Positions 36,024 through 48,800 of a DNA stretch of 64,000 nt are shown piece after piece (positions within the stretch are counted from its first letter, which is position 1; every line of letters begins with the position of its first letter). Source of the DNA: Thelephora terrestris. Taxonomy: Eukaryota > Basidiomycota > Agaricomycetes > Thelephorales > Thelephoraceae. A model generated the notes under the pieces. The model was not told the DNA's origin. It made no database searches and saw only the letters and a program-made list of their open reading frames with translations. Both the position numbers and the translations under genes were made by a program. The stretch lies in contig WIUZ02000001.1 in assembly GCA_015956445.1 (NCBI GenBank), positions 2,666,001-2,730,000 of the forward strand. Reading direction: 5' to 3'.

Positions 36024-37957
36024 ATGTTCCCCTCGATCCAACAAATCGAAGAGGCCCTCGAATCTCTTGAGGGCGTCGTCTATGCTTCACTATCCGCAGC
36101 GACCCCAGATCTGCCAGGTGTGCGAGAGACTTTCGATCGTCTATGGGACGATGTATCTCGTTTCGGCCCAAATCTCCCCGATATCCACGTACGAATGCCA
36201 GGCTTAGGAGAGTTCCATGTGCCGCCACCGCCACCGCCGCCTCCTCCTCCCAAGAACGTGGTGGAGAAATTAGCTGATTGGTGTCAAGGAAATCCATGGA
36301 CAGTCCTTGGTGTCGGACTTGGTGCCGGACTTTTGGTCGGTTACGGATCCCACAAGTATCGAATTCATAGGAGGCAGAGGGTTAGGCATATTTCGACTGC
36401 TTCCATTGCTCGCGAACGTCGGCAGGTCGTAGGTGCGTGTCTCGTTTCGTTCCTTTCCGTTCTACAAGCTAAGAGTTGTCGTTCAGTCGTTCTCGGAGGG
36501 GATAAGCCCATTGGTTTGCCGCTAATTCTTGACCTCGAAAAGAGAGGGTTCATCGTGATCGCGAGTGCGGAGAGCTCAGCTGCTGTCGATTTTATCGAGT
36601 CCAAGACGCACGGTTATGTCAGGGGTTTAGTACTGGAATCTACCAACGTGCGTCCATCTATCTTTCGATCCCCTCCAGCTCACTAAACTTCCCCCAAGCC
36701 CGACTCTGTCCCAGTATTTCTTCGTTCACTTGCATCCAGTCTCTCCCGCAAATTCCCAATCAACTCTGCTGGAGACCCACATGCATCCCCCACCACGCAA
36801 CCATACATACTGTCCGTCATCTCCCTCCTTACCCTCTCTGCCCCGTCCGCCCCTGCCCCCATGCCTCTCGAACACCTCCCACTCGAGTCAACTTACCTTC
36901 CGTACCTCACTTCGACCCACGTTGTTCCCCTCCAAGTGATCCAAGCCCTCCTTCCTCTCCTTCGCTCGTCTCCTGCGAGGGCCCGAGATGCCCTATCGAA
37001 TGGAGCCAGTAAACAATCGATCATTGTCTGTCTTCCTGTCACAGATACTCGGGTTGGGTTGCCCTTCGCAGGTGCCCAGGCTATGAGCGCATCCGCGACT
37101 CTACAAGGTCTTCAGGTTTTGAGGAGGGAGATCAGGATAGCGTCCCTGTCGATGGACAATCCCGAGTCGATGAAAAACATCCGGGTCGTTACCGTAGAAG
37201 TCGGAACCGTGGATACTGACAGCCATCGCCACCACCACCACAAGGAGATATCAGGGCCGGTTGACGTTCGAAGTTCCATGGATGATTGGAGTGCCTCAGA
37301 GATATCGGTATATGGCCAGTCGTTCTTGACTGTGAATGGGGGCGTTCGGATCGGAAAGTCGAGGAAGCCGACCCCTGTTTCGAATTTCGTCCGCACAATC
37401 GTGGACGTCGTTCATGGACAGTCATATAGGAGTGGATCGAATATCCCATTTGTCATCAGTGCATTTTACAAGTTCAGGAGCTGGTTGAGGGGCGATAGGA
37501 TTTCTGTTGGTGCAGGTGGTGAGTGACTCGTGATCCATTAATTGCCTTCAGGTTCTCAACCGCAAACTCAGCTGGGACGTATGTGTTGGCTTCCGGTCTC
37601 CCTTCGTTCATTCTCGACGCTATCATCAACCTCCCACACTTTCTGGTTGCGGTCCGGAACGGTCTCGTACCCGTCACTCCGACAAGGACAATCTCCGTCG
37701 ACCAACTTCCGCCCCCTGTGACCCAACAACAAAAGGTCGCTGCAAAAACGCACGAAGGCCTCGTCCCTCCTTCCCCGTCACCTGCAAAGATCGAACTAGC
37801 GGCCACCGCAACTACTGAGGCTCAGGACGAGGATTCCGATTCTGGCGACGAGAAGCAGTCGAGTCTTCAGAGCAAAGATGACGCCGATGTCGAGAGCAAC
37901 GCCGGTGATGCCTCTGTGGGGAGTAGTTGGGTTAACTTGCATGAAAAACACGAATGA
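36024..37957 (+). CDS. DUF1776 protein (SDR-like fold), membrane-associated
   Basis: This is a member of the fungal DUF1776 family, which has a degenerate short-chain dehydrogenase fold (yeast YNL181W group); its reaction is unknown to me. Four exons (36024-36432, 36487-36647, 36699-37518, 37572-37957) encode 591 residues. After ~65 residues comes a ten-proline run, then a hydrophobic Gly-rich span (WTVLGVGLGAGLLVGYG) likely to enter a membrane. The Rossmann-like start VVLGGDKPIGLPLILDLEKR follows, with a GxxxGxP pattern in place of the usual TGxxxGIG. Near residue 390 is a HRHHHHKE cluster. The tail after ~520 is acidic and Ser-rich (EDSDSGDE). Intron 2 ends in AAG. Family assignment rests on overall pattern and order of blocks. 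Confidence 0.82.
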
Positions 37958-38266
37958 ATCACAGTGAGCGCTCGAAGCCTTCCCTCCTGATCTGCAAGTG
38001 TTAAGTATATTTACGCCCGCGGACTAGACCGATGCCACCCCCCGCCAGTTGTATCTATTAGTACTATACTCCACCCTTCTCAGCCACAATGGAACAAGGT
38101 CGCTTTTTATCCTTTACTTTTATATTTGCAATTCTAAGTCATGAGCCATGGCCCAGTTGTGAGATAAAGGGATGTGAGGATATTAGCGAGGTGCAACATA
38201 AACTGGTGGTAATAACGAGGGGCACAAGCGTTTTCCAACAGCGAAAGGGTGAATGGGGACAGAAAA
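37958..38266. other. Intergenic, convergent 3' ends
   Basis: This 309-bp stretch lies between the DUF1776 stop and the ATP synthase beta stop. It should hold two 3' untranslated regions. Nothing else is seen. Confidence 0.45.
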
Positions 38267-40108
<1,842 letters not shown>

Positions 40109-41293
40109 GGCTGGAGGGGAAGGAATGGGTTAAGACTATGGCTACGGGTGGAAAGTAAATGAAGCGTTTTCAAAAAGGTCAGGACTTCCGAGTTTAAACT
40201 CAGTCAAACTCCGCTGACGCGCGATCCGGGTACATCCGACCTCCCGCTCAGCAAAATTCCAAGGCGCAGAATTGGACTCGGAGGTGACAAAATCGATTGC
40301 CACTTGAGAAAGATTCCCTGGGGTCCCGCGCCTGGTTTTTTGTGTAAGTTAAAAACGGTACTCCCAACAAGTAGTTTCGCAGTAAACGGCCAAGAAACCA
40401 GCGATCGCCTCTTCTGCCTCCATATTAAGTAGCTTACTACGCTGCTTAGTGGCACAGGACCCGGTCACATTGTGACGATCACGTGACTATCTCGTGCCGT
40501 GATCGTGCCGTGGATCTTGAGACTTCAGGTGACTTCAGTAACAAAACACTCGCACGATGTCCCAGCGTTACGAAACGACTACATTGTGCAGAGAGGTGCT
40601 TCCGCCTAGCGTGACCAACGTTCGTCGACCACGCACTTGCACACATCTCCGTAGGGCGCGACGCGCGATCAGTAAACGGTGGCTGATCGCTTCCCGCTGG
40701 CCTCCGACAGCTGCTGAGCCCCCGGACAAGGATTCCCTCGGACATACATGACCCCACTATGGACAAAGTTCTTCGGTGCCCTGGTGGCCGGACGAGGGTG
40801 TAGGGTGAGTCGTCCTGGACTCTGCTTCCAGTGAGCCCCGTACTCCGCTTAATCACCCATCAGAGTCGATTGAGGCAGGCCCCCATTATTGACAATCTTA
40901 TATCTCCCTATGACCTCGGTCGCTTTGCAGAGCTTGTAAAATCTGGTGCTAGGATCCTACCCTATTTCTGCTTACAACACAGCCGCATGGCCGGGCAGTG
41001 CGACTTGTATGGGGGTTAATCCCCTCCCACCTACTTGCTTTCACGAACTCAGGGCACCGCGGACAGAGATCATATTGTCCTCGTCTCCGAGCTCGGTTAC
41101 GCACGCCTACTCAAACATCTGCTATACTTTGTATCCAAATAAACATCGGTTATGTCATCCGCACCAGGTCTTGGGGTTTCTACCTTGTCGATGTACAGCA
41201 GTGGAACCAAGTATAAAGAGACTGGGATGAACTGAGAATCCTGGCACCAGCAAACGACCAACCGACAGTTGAACAAAACCGAGCTCTCTCATT
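40109..41293. other. Intergenic, ATP2 promoter and upstream region of dsRBD gene 1
   Basis: This stretch of about 1.2 kb must hold the ATP2 promoter at its left end and the promoter of the first dsRBD gene at its right end. At 40492-40514 the motif TCGTGCCG recurs three times in close succession. No gene or further dsRBD relic could be recognised. Confidence 0.4.
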
Positions 41294-41691
41294 ATGCCTG
41301 ATAGAATCAATTCGAACCGAGATCAAGACCAACGTCCGCTGCTTCCTCCTGATACCCCTGCTCATTATCATGCTAACTAACACGCAGACTACCGCACCGA
41401 ACTCAACAACTACCTCCAAGTGAACGGTGGACCCAGCCGTCTTCAGTGGAAAGATGTTAAAGATGGCCCTCAGCATAGACCAACGTGGACTGCCATCTGC
41501 TACAGTGGGTGTCTTCTGATGCAGCCGCAGCCCTGTCCCTAGCTCACTACGATCACGCAGTCGATGGCACCCAGTATGCAAAGGTGTCCAAGAACAACTT
41601 GTCAGAAGCGAAGGAGGAAGCTGCCCGTGTGGCGCATAGAGCACTGTTATTCGACCGTTTCCGTGAGAGCGCTGGCCATGTCATTACCTGA
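41294..41691 (+). CDS. Small single-domain dsRNA-binding protein, copy 1
   Basis: This gene is predicted to encode 95 residues in three exons (41294-41333, 41388-41504, 41561-41691). Residues ~15-80 show the dsRBD fold pattern: helix 1 YRTELNNYLQ, the GPQHRPTW loop that carries the minor-groove histidine of the family, a second strand ending ICYIDG, and helix 2 SEAKEEAARVAHRALL. The usual basic KKxAK at the start of helix 2 is weakened here to KNNLSEAK. Intron 1 has a strong branch site (GCTAAC). Both introns are phase 1 at positions shared with copies 2 and 3. Nothing flanks the domain except ~14 and ~15 residues, so it probably acts through RNA or dimer contacts alone. Function is unknown. 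Confidence 0.72.
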
Positions 41692-43253
41692 CCCAGACGT
41701 CCATGCTAGTTTAATTCCGAGATTTTGTCATCCACATTCCAATGTATGGCCCACCTATTCTACAGCGTATAGATATCCGTTTTATGATGGTTATTACTGC
41801 TCCCCCGGTCTCGTTCATTTTCTAAGATAAAATGCGCATAAGCACCGCCTGCAACAAAGGCAACAGATCACTTCAGACGCTTTTCGAGCATCCTGCCGCG
41901 ACGGACTCATTTGAACGACGTACCACTTCCACTGCGGTGGAACATTTCACAGGGCAATAGTCCACTCATGCAGAAACCTCCTACGATTATGGATGCCTGT
42001 GTCCATCGGAACTGTTAGCAGGGTCTATCGCTGGCAGAATCGCGCGCGCTTGGATGGCCGTTGACCGTGGTTTCTTCTGGAAACAGGTGCTCGAAAATCT
42101 ACGCGAGGGAATACCGGACCCGACCAACAAACACATGTACCCTACGGTACCACGCTTCGCTCCCGTTATCCGATAACCGTCATGGAGCGATGATGGTGAC
42201 TTCGGCGAGCTGGTTCTTGCGCGTCCCGGTCCCGGCCATTGTCACTTAACTCTCACTTGTGTGAGATGTTATTCGCCCACAGATAGTAGGGCTTTGGGTA
42301 CCATATGGAGATAATTGAATAACTGCCTTCGGATCCGAAGGCGAACGTCATAAACCAGACAGCAAACGCACTTTCAAGTCAATCCAGACTTTGCCGTGCC
42401 TTGGATCATTGCCAATGGTTCGTATAGATTATGGAACAATTGAACAACTGGCCCCCAGGATGACCCGAGCACCTTGATTAGGAGACTTTTTGGGTGAGTC
42501 CCCGCATGCATCATCTGTTGATTGTTTTAAACTCACCCAATCGCGGAAAACGTTAGATACCAGGATGTGGCTAGTGTCGACACATTTGCAAGGGCGCGGC
42601 AATGTCCTTAGAACGCTCAGATTCAAATCTGCACGTACAGGTCGGCTTGCTTCTTGCCACTAGTCCCTCGACGCTGTCAACTAGAACCCACCCTCGATCC
42701 ATTCCCTAGCGCTGCTCCCCGCTTCTGCGATACCGTGACCGTTCTTCGCGACCCGATATTTTCAATCCGGGATGATGAGAAACCATGGGCCCAACCAATC
42801 CAAGCTGGAGCTCCGACTCGCCTATGTGGGAGCCTAACTCTCCGTTCAATCCTGTGGTCTCATTAAAGATATTTGGGGTACCATCCCCTCTACTGTTTTT
42901 TGCGGAGACGTTGAGTAGGTTTGCTACACAGCCTCGCAGCTGTGAAGCGATGGTCGTCCGGTTTTCGGAGTTTCGGTTCCGGATACCTAGTTTTCGTCTA
43001 AGAGCGTCCTTTTGCATTTACCGCCGTGGCGTTTCTCCTCAAGCCATACTCATCGGCCTCGAAGAACGAAGTAGATCACCAACGCGCCATTTGCCCCACC
43101 TCCTGAAAATGACCGGGAGAGCCCTTGGAATCAATCCACGTCGCCACCCCTTACAAACTCTGACGGTGCTCTGCTGATTACGGGAACGTCGTGCCGGACT
43201 ACAGAACTGTTCGGTTGTTTGACGGTTTTTGCCCCGCCGCGCCTCGTTCTTAT
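41692..43253. other. Intergenic between dsRBD copies 1 and 2
   Basis: I see no gene here. A plus-strand frame of 130 codons at 42785-43177 and an overlapping minus-strand frame of 103 codons show no dsRBD-like or other motif. The stretch is as long as several of the genes, so a decayed paralogue could be hidden in it, but none is visible by eye. Confidence 0.35.
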
Positions 43254-43649
43254 ATGGAGTCATCCATTGCGTTGTCCGTTTCGGTCCTAGCCTGGCTTGT
43301 TGTTTTTGGCCCACCTATGGTGTCTCGGTTGATCACGATGTATACGCGCCGACGAATAGGGCAGATGGGCACAATGGGCGACAAATCGAAGTATATGAAC
43401 GAGACGAAAGCATCTAACAGCACGGAACAACTCCCCAGCACAGAACAACCCTCCAGCACAGAACAACCCTCCAGCACAGAACAACCCTCCAGCACAGAAC
43501 AACCCTCCAGCACAGAACAACCCTCCAGCACAGAACAACCCTCCAGCACAGAACAACCCTCCAGCACAGAACAGCTCCCCAGAAGAGAATGGCTGCCCCA
43601 GGCGCAACAAACCGTTCGTGCTACAACACGAACACATCACCCACGCTGA
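43254..43649 (+). CDS. Possible small membrane protein with STEQPS repeats (doubtful)
   Basis: An ATG at 43254 opens a 131-residue frame. It has a hydrophobic span (SIALSVSVLAWLVVFGPPMV), a basic stretch (YTRRR), and then nine six-residue units close to STEQPS encoded by the minisatellite, and it ends in a short basic tail. The layout resembles a small single-pass protein with a repetitive, hydrophilic exterior. However, its 3' part overlaps exon 1 and intron 1 of dsRBD copy 2 on the same strand in another frame, and the opposite strand of the repeat is also open in two frames. It may therefore be only an upstream open frame in the copy 2 leader, or chance. Confidence 0.25.
   Translation: MESSIALSVSVLAWLVVFGPPMVSRLITMYTRRRIGQMGTMGDKSKYMNETKASNSTEQLPSTEQPSSTEQPSSTEQPSSTEQPSSTEQPSSTEQPSSTEQPSSTEQLPRREWLPQAQQTVRATTRTHHPR
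43419..43580. repeat. 18-bp minisatellite, nine tandem units
   Basis: Nine head-to-tail units of 18 bp span exactly 162 bp. The seven internal units are identical (AGCACAGAACAACCCTCC). The first and last differ at a few bases, as expected when copies are gained and lost in the middle. The unit length is a multiple of three, so a frame across it stays open whatever the copy number. The array ends nine bases before the start codon of dsRBD copy 2. Confidence 0.95.
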
Positions 43650-43955
43650 CTAAACCCCTTCCAGACTATCGAATGAGATTGAACAACCACTTGCAATCTG
43701 ACGGTGGTACCCAGCGCCTCGAGTGGAGCAACCCTATCAAAGTTGGCCCTGACCACGAACCTAGCTGGACCATTGTTGCGTCCTGTCAGTCACACAATCC
43801 TCTGCTATGTTCCTGTCTGACTCGCTTTCGTAGTGGACGGTGCTGAGGCTGGTCGCGCAACCAAGCGCGATCTGAGCGAGGCAAAGGAGGAAGCCGCTCG
43901 CCAAGTCTTGAGGCGCCTCCTCGTTCCCAATGTGGTGACAAGGCGCGGCCCCTAG
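43589..43955 (+). CDS. Small single-domain dsRNA-binding protein, copy 2
   Basis: Three exons (43589-43613, 43665-43784, 43834-43955) encode 88 residues. The domain runs from YRMRLNNHLQ through the GPDHEPSW loop and WTIVASLDG to helix 2 DLSEAKEEAARQVLRRLL. It is closest to copy 1: the stretch LSEAKEEAAR is identical and both lack the standard basic KKxAK signature. Intron 1 (GTTCGT...TTCCAG, branch CTGACTAAAC) falls just before helix 1 and intron 2 falls within strand 2, both phase 1, as in copy 1. The N-terminus before the domain is only nine residues. An alternative start in the upstream repeat frame would give a premature stop after splicing, so the ATG at 43589 is preferred. Confidence 0.72.
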
Positions 43956-44462
43956 TTGGTGGGACAAACTGTATCCTACAACGTTTTTGCTTGCCCTACT
44001 AGTTTTCGTCGGCGTTGGTAACTTTAGTTACCTACGATGTCGAATACATCATTTCGCTTTTCGAAAAGTCCCGTGGTCTTCTGTGTGAAATTTAACCTAT
44101 TTTGGTCTCTGGGCGCTTTCGGCGATCATCCCTTCATTTCCCTTGATCATTCTCGTCGTTCCAATCAAGTTCCAATCCTGGATTCACTCCGGCCACCGCA
44201 CCCCTTTCGCAGAGTGTGGCCCTTGGACGTATCTTGTACCATGCCACACCCCGTTCCGTTTCGTTTTCTTTGCCTTCTCATTTTCCGATGCGGCGGACCC
44301 GATGTCGCAGCACAGCAGAGTAATTTCGCTTAGAGGTCAACCTAAACAGCCCCCCTTCCCAACTAAACATCGGGATTCAAACTAGGTAAAAGACGCTGGA
44401 CGTATCTGCGTCCATAAAGATCTGGGCTACCCGGCTCCGTTCGACACCTTCCCAGCCCACAT
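43956..44462. other. Intergenic between dsRBD copies 2 and 3
   Basis: No gene is recognised in these 507 bp. They should contain the copy 3 promoter. Short pyrimidine-rich runs occur but no clear core element. Confidence 0.4.
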
Positions 44463-44854
44463 ATGTCAAAACACGGCAGTGTGTCCCATTCGTAAATTTT
44501 TACGGGGTTGCCCCCTGCTCACTGCTTATCGACGTCGTTTAGGCCCACGTCAGACTCTGAACAACTTTCTTCAATCCAGGGGAATGATCAACGACATCCA
44601 ATGGGATGTCACTCGTCAGGGTCCTCCCCATGACCCGGTTTGGTACGCGGTTTGTCAGCGTTCGTCGTTCTCCTAGTCTGTTTTTTGGAATGTGCTCATC
44701 CCCCACAGTTAGAGGCGTAGTACTGGGAAATGGGAGAGCGCGCAAGAAGAGGGAAGCAAAGGATGAAGCGGCCCTGATGGCGCTGGAGGCCCTAACTCAC
44801 CCGCCTCCACGAGTCTCGGTGTTGATCCGTCGACGACGTAACTCGTTCCCTTGA
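44463..44854 (+). CDS. Small single-domain dsRNA-binding protein, copy 3
   Basis: Three exons (44463-44478, 44543-44659, 44709-44854) encode 92 residues. Exon 1 codes for only five amino acids. The domain reads RQTLNNFLQ, then the GPPHDPVW loop, WYAVCQLRG, and helix 2 with RARKKREAKDEAALMALEAL. Unlike copies 1 and 2, the basic signature at the start of helix 2 is intact (KKREAK), so RNA binding is most plausible here. A basic tail (IRRRRNSFP) follows the domain. Intron 1 uses donor GTGTGT, intron 2 GTTCGT; both are phase 1 at the sites shared with the other copies. An alternative donor six bases earlier in intron 2 would shorten strand 2 by two residues. Confidence 0.7.
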
Positions 44855-45422
44855 CCCTAGCATCCACACTAACAGAGACGACCTGTGACCTTTCCTATCA
44901 CTTTGTTGGGGCTCTCCCATACCGTCGTTCGCCTGCAGTGCACGCGCTATCCGAGGCAAAGGATGGTTTGGATCAGGAAAGTAAGTGAAAGTGCAAGATC
45001 TGATCAGAAGCCCCACCCGGCCAACCGCCAGATCGGTTCCAGGGCTGTTTTGAGTTCGCCGGTACTTCTGAGGTACAGGGTAAACCATCTTCATTGTGGC
45101 TCTCGTTCTCAGCGCCCCGTTCACACCCCCGCCCCACAACATAGCCTTCTGCGATCTCATTGCTCACTGATCCTCACCCTTTTGGCGAGGGTGCTTACGG
45201 AAACCGTGGTTCTCTGTGGCACCGACAAACGGGATCTCCGGCGTATCGGTTAGTCTCCAGAGCTCCGGCACGGGGGATCAAACCAGTTGTTCGCCTGTGT
45301 GGATTTATTTCACAACCACTCGGAGAGTTTTACGAAATCCAATCGCCCGGGGCTTAGGCTCTTATGGGTTCCCCTCCGCCGGAGTCAAGAGATATAATAA
45401 CCTAAGTCAGTGTGAGCAGAGG
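44855..45422. other. Intergenic between dsRBD copies 3 and 4
   Basis: No gene is recognised. A frame open from 45216 runs into copy 4 in phase, but the added residues look unlike protein-coding sequence, so I take this stretch as promoter and spacer. Confidence 0.4.
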
Positions 45423-45851
45423 ATGGCACAGCGACCCAAGATGGCCGAATACACCCCCTCTGCTTCCTCCGCCCCCAAGCCCAACGAGTATTGGCACCAT
45501 CTTAACAGCTTGTTGCAGTCCCGCAAATTGGAACACATACTTGGCGGTAGCCTGCAGAAGAGTGGACCAGACCATAAACCTACCTGGACTTTCGTCTGTA
45601 TGAGTTCATCTCGCTTCAATCTTTCCTCGTTCGCTCGATTCTTACAGCAGCTCATAGTTGATGACAAACGGTATGGTAGCGGCACGGGACCGAGGAAAAC
45701 GGCTGCGAAAAACGACGCTGCTCGCAAGGTCTACCGTCAATTTTTTTTGGACGACCCGAAGGCTGCTGACCTCAATCGGGCTGTCTGCCGTCGCATTCTC
45801 CTCGAAGACGCAATGGAAGTCGTCGCACGCCGGGGGGGAAATCCTTCTTAA
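45423..45851 (+). CDS. Small single-domain dsRNA-binding protein, copy 4
   Basis: Two exons (45423-45603, 45658-45851) encode 124 residues, the longest of the four. After a Pro/Ser/Ala-rich start of ~22 residues the domain reads YWHHLNSLLQ, the GPDHKPTW loop, WTFVCMIDDKRYGSG and helix 2 GPRKTAAKNDAARKVYRQFF. It then adds a ~40-residue helical C-terminal extension (AVCRRILLEDAMEVVARRGG) missing in the others. The intron before helix 1 is absent, but the strand-2 intron is at the shared place and phase. Its donor could be either GTATGA or, six bases later, GTTCAT; I chose the second because it keeps the same spacing as the paralogues. Basic residues (RKTAAK) at helix 2 resemble the RNA-binding signature. 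Confidence 0.72.
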   Translation: MAQRPKMAEYTPSASSAPKPNEYWHHLNSLLQSRKLEHILGGSLQKSGPDHKPTWTFVCMSSSRFNLSSFARFLQQLIVDDKRYGSGTGPRKTAAKNDAARKVYRQFFLDDPKAADLNRAVCRRILLEDAMEVVARRGGNPS

Positions 45852-48800
45852 TCCCCAACACCGCCATCCCATTCCCGCGGTGCCCCAACGCTACCCTTCC
45901 AAGTCCTGCCCCCCCACGACACAACCCCCCTTCCCATCCACCATACCCCAGTGAACCGCTAGTGCCGTGGCTTTGTTGCTGCGCTATGCGCGATTCTTCT
46001 TGCTTTAGTGACGATTGAATGTATCCTTGACACGACCCTTGCTCGGCCCACCTTTCCTGCTCCCCTGCTGAGCACGAAGTTTGGCCGAATAGATTTACGA
46101 TATTTGTTTGGGCCGATATGACATGTTTGTAGCCTCTTTTTTTTCGTGAGTAGAATGTTATGGTCGGTTCTCGAGACAAGCCGGAGGATCCGCCGCTTCT
46201 ACGCCAATCGTATGGGTGTAGTGGTCCCAGAAGTTCGCAGCATCCCACGTACAACATCGGAGGGGAGATATATTTATTGGGTTGCTCAAGGCATCTCACC
46301 CGGCGTGCAGGCAAGGCGTGCGCTCGCACTGCCGACAAACTATCCACGATTGGCTGAGGAGCGAACGAATCCTGTTACTTCCAGTCTGGCAACGAACAGA
46401 GTGAGCCTAGGGTTGCGCAAAAGTCTGGACTAGGGTCTCGCGAAGGGTGAACGTACCTTTCGATGGCAAACTGCAGAGAGATACGTCTATCGTTTGGTTT
46501 AAGAAGTGTAGCTCTTGGAGTTTGCTTGCGCTCTGGCTTACAGAGAAGAAGGGGAGGAGCCCTCTTCAAATTCCAACCTGCGTACCCTTCACCTGCAATA
46601 TAACGCTCTTGCCGGGCCTTCAGGGAAGTCTATCTTCCTCTCCATTCCACCCTGCCTGGCCAAAGTTCCGTCGCACGCCAGCGTCTTCAAGGTCATTGTA
46701 GAGATACGGGAACATCACCTGCGACCGGCCAGGGCACTCGCGCTGTAGCGTACTCCAGGCGCGAGGAGATCGAGCCTCCCATCTAACCGATGGCTGCACA
46801 CAGCGGCGGTCATTCAGTTTCGGATGCTAGGATCAGCTCCGAGGGTTTTTTTTTTTTGAACCTCGGGCCGGTTCGAGGGGTCTACGGGGTGCCTACGGGG
46901 CCGCAAATCAATACTTTGCACAAGTTAGGCACCTACCTGCCCGCGGGGTCACACCCAGGATCAGCAACCTCACAAGTCCTATTTACAGAACCTTATGGAT
47001 TTCGGTCTACTGGCTTTGGGAAAGTACCAGACACAATGAGATCCTGGTTGGCCTGATTCAGATTCGCTTATGGAGTATCGCCGGTGTGTTCGTACAATGG
47101 TATGTGCGGTTCTTCAATCACCTGGAGGCAGCGGTAAATCTATGATAGGTTAGCCCAGGATCGAGAAAACTATCGGGGGAACCGACTTTTGGCTTCATCG
47201 GAACACATCGCGTGTGGAGCGTTGTTGGTAGGAAGCGCTGTTATTACTTTCAGCCCTAAACTTGATCCTCAGAAACGAGGGAACGGAAGGTGTAGCTAGA
47301 GCCTCGTGGAGCATGTAAATGTGCCTATCGCCTGGAGGCCCATAGATTCACCGTCGCTTTCGCGATTAGAACTGAGGGGATAGAAAGAACCTACCAATGC
47401 TTCCCGTAACTTCAACTGGATCCATTCTAACGACGACCAACATCCGCTTCTGATCCAGGATCTTGTCGTCACTTCTCGTGAGCTTGCCCCTGTATGGGAA
47501 AGGCTCATGCCTTTACTCGTATCCAAGGAACTTCGTAACCGGCTGACATTGTGGGAAGCAATGGCGGAATAGACTGGATTTTAGGTCGAGGGGAGTGACA
47601 AGGAATGCGGCGACACCCTCGTAACTGACTCAAAGCAACCCTAAGTAGTAGCTGCGCAATAGGACGTAGACTTGGGCTGTGCCGTGGATGGCACATCAGA
47701 GTTTTTGGCCCAGCTATGTGGGCCAGAAACTAGATTTTCATCTTCAGCGATTATACTGTTGTGGACTCGAAAAATTTACGGCGCTTTCATTTCCACGTGT
47801 AACTCGACCGGATTTAATGGAAGGGACTCGCCTACAGCCCAATCATTAAACAAGTTAACAAGTTTTAATCGGACGCACCGGATTGTCCGACGGTAATGTC
47901 AGGGTCCAGGGACCCCCCTGAGTCCCTGGGAGCTACGAGGGGGTCGGGATAACTTCCTTTGTTTCCAACGAGGATTTCATAGTTTGCAGGGGCTTCCTGT
48001 TCGAGCATCAACGTGTAAACATGTCCAGCGTGACCTCAGGTAGTTCGGTAGACTCGCATGATCCCTGAGAAAGCGATAGTCGAGGGCCATACGAGCGTCA
48101 TTTGAATGGCGGATGAAACCGGGTATGAAACACATAAGTGGTCATCCCGACAATACAAATTTGCTGCCTCGACGCAAATGGATTGTTGTGAGAAGGTATT
48201 CTGGGATGGCCCAGTGGAAATTGTCTAGGGCGCGCTCCACTGAGCGTTCCATGGAGCTGGACGATGGTCTCTGAGGTTCAGAAGCAGGTGTCTCGCTGTT
48301 CTAGGCACCACCTACCTTCTACATTAACGCAAGAGGCTTCAGACCGCATGCGAGATGAGTTGGGACAGTGTTCGGATGCGAGTAACTGATAACAATCTCC
48401 ACATCGTTATCAAGCCTGCCCACCATCGAGGCGGTGGCGGAAACAGCACCCACGGCCAGCGGCATTAAATCTCCAAGAATGCCACATTGTGCTTCATGAC
48501 AGTCAATGGGAGCGTTTGGGGTAGAAAATTTAGCAGTGTGGGGGTGTGTATTGTTGTAGAGGGCGTCGTCGACGTCTCCGGAGTGTGTTCTTCATTGGAC
48601 CCTGGGCTGAGCGCCCTACCGATCACGAGGATGCGACGTGGCTTTCAATTTCAGGGCTCGGTGGTCGTGCCGCAGTTTCAGAGGTAGGACGAAAGTAGGT
48701 CGGTTTTGAAGCCTGGCTCCATTCTTCTCGATGTTTGCGGTGTGGATCATCGCAAAGAGTTTCTAGAATTCTAGATCTGCTCCGGCTCGATCACGCTTTG

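Noticed and set aside
43287-43640. Minus-strand Cys/Gly repeat frame (GGLFCA units) across the minisatellite
   Set aside because: Any frame across an 18-bp repeat without stops stays open. The product is just the reverse reading of the repeat and has no other support.
45216-45422. In-phase N-terminal extension of dsRBD copy 4
   Set aside because: The added residues look non-coding and the paralogues have short N-termini; the ATG at 45423 fits better.
46515-46748. 77-codon frame with an LRR-like phrase
   Set aside because: A single LRR-like phrase with no repeat partner, no splice context and no flanking domain is not enough to call a gene.
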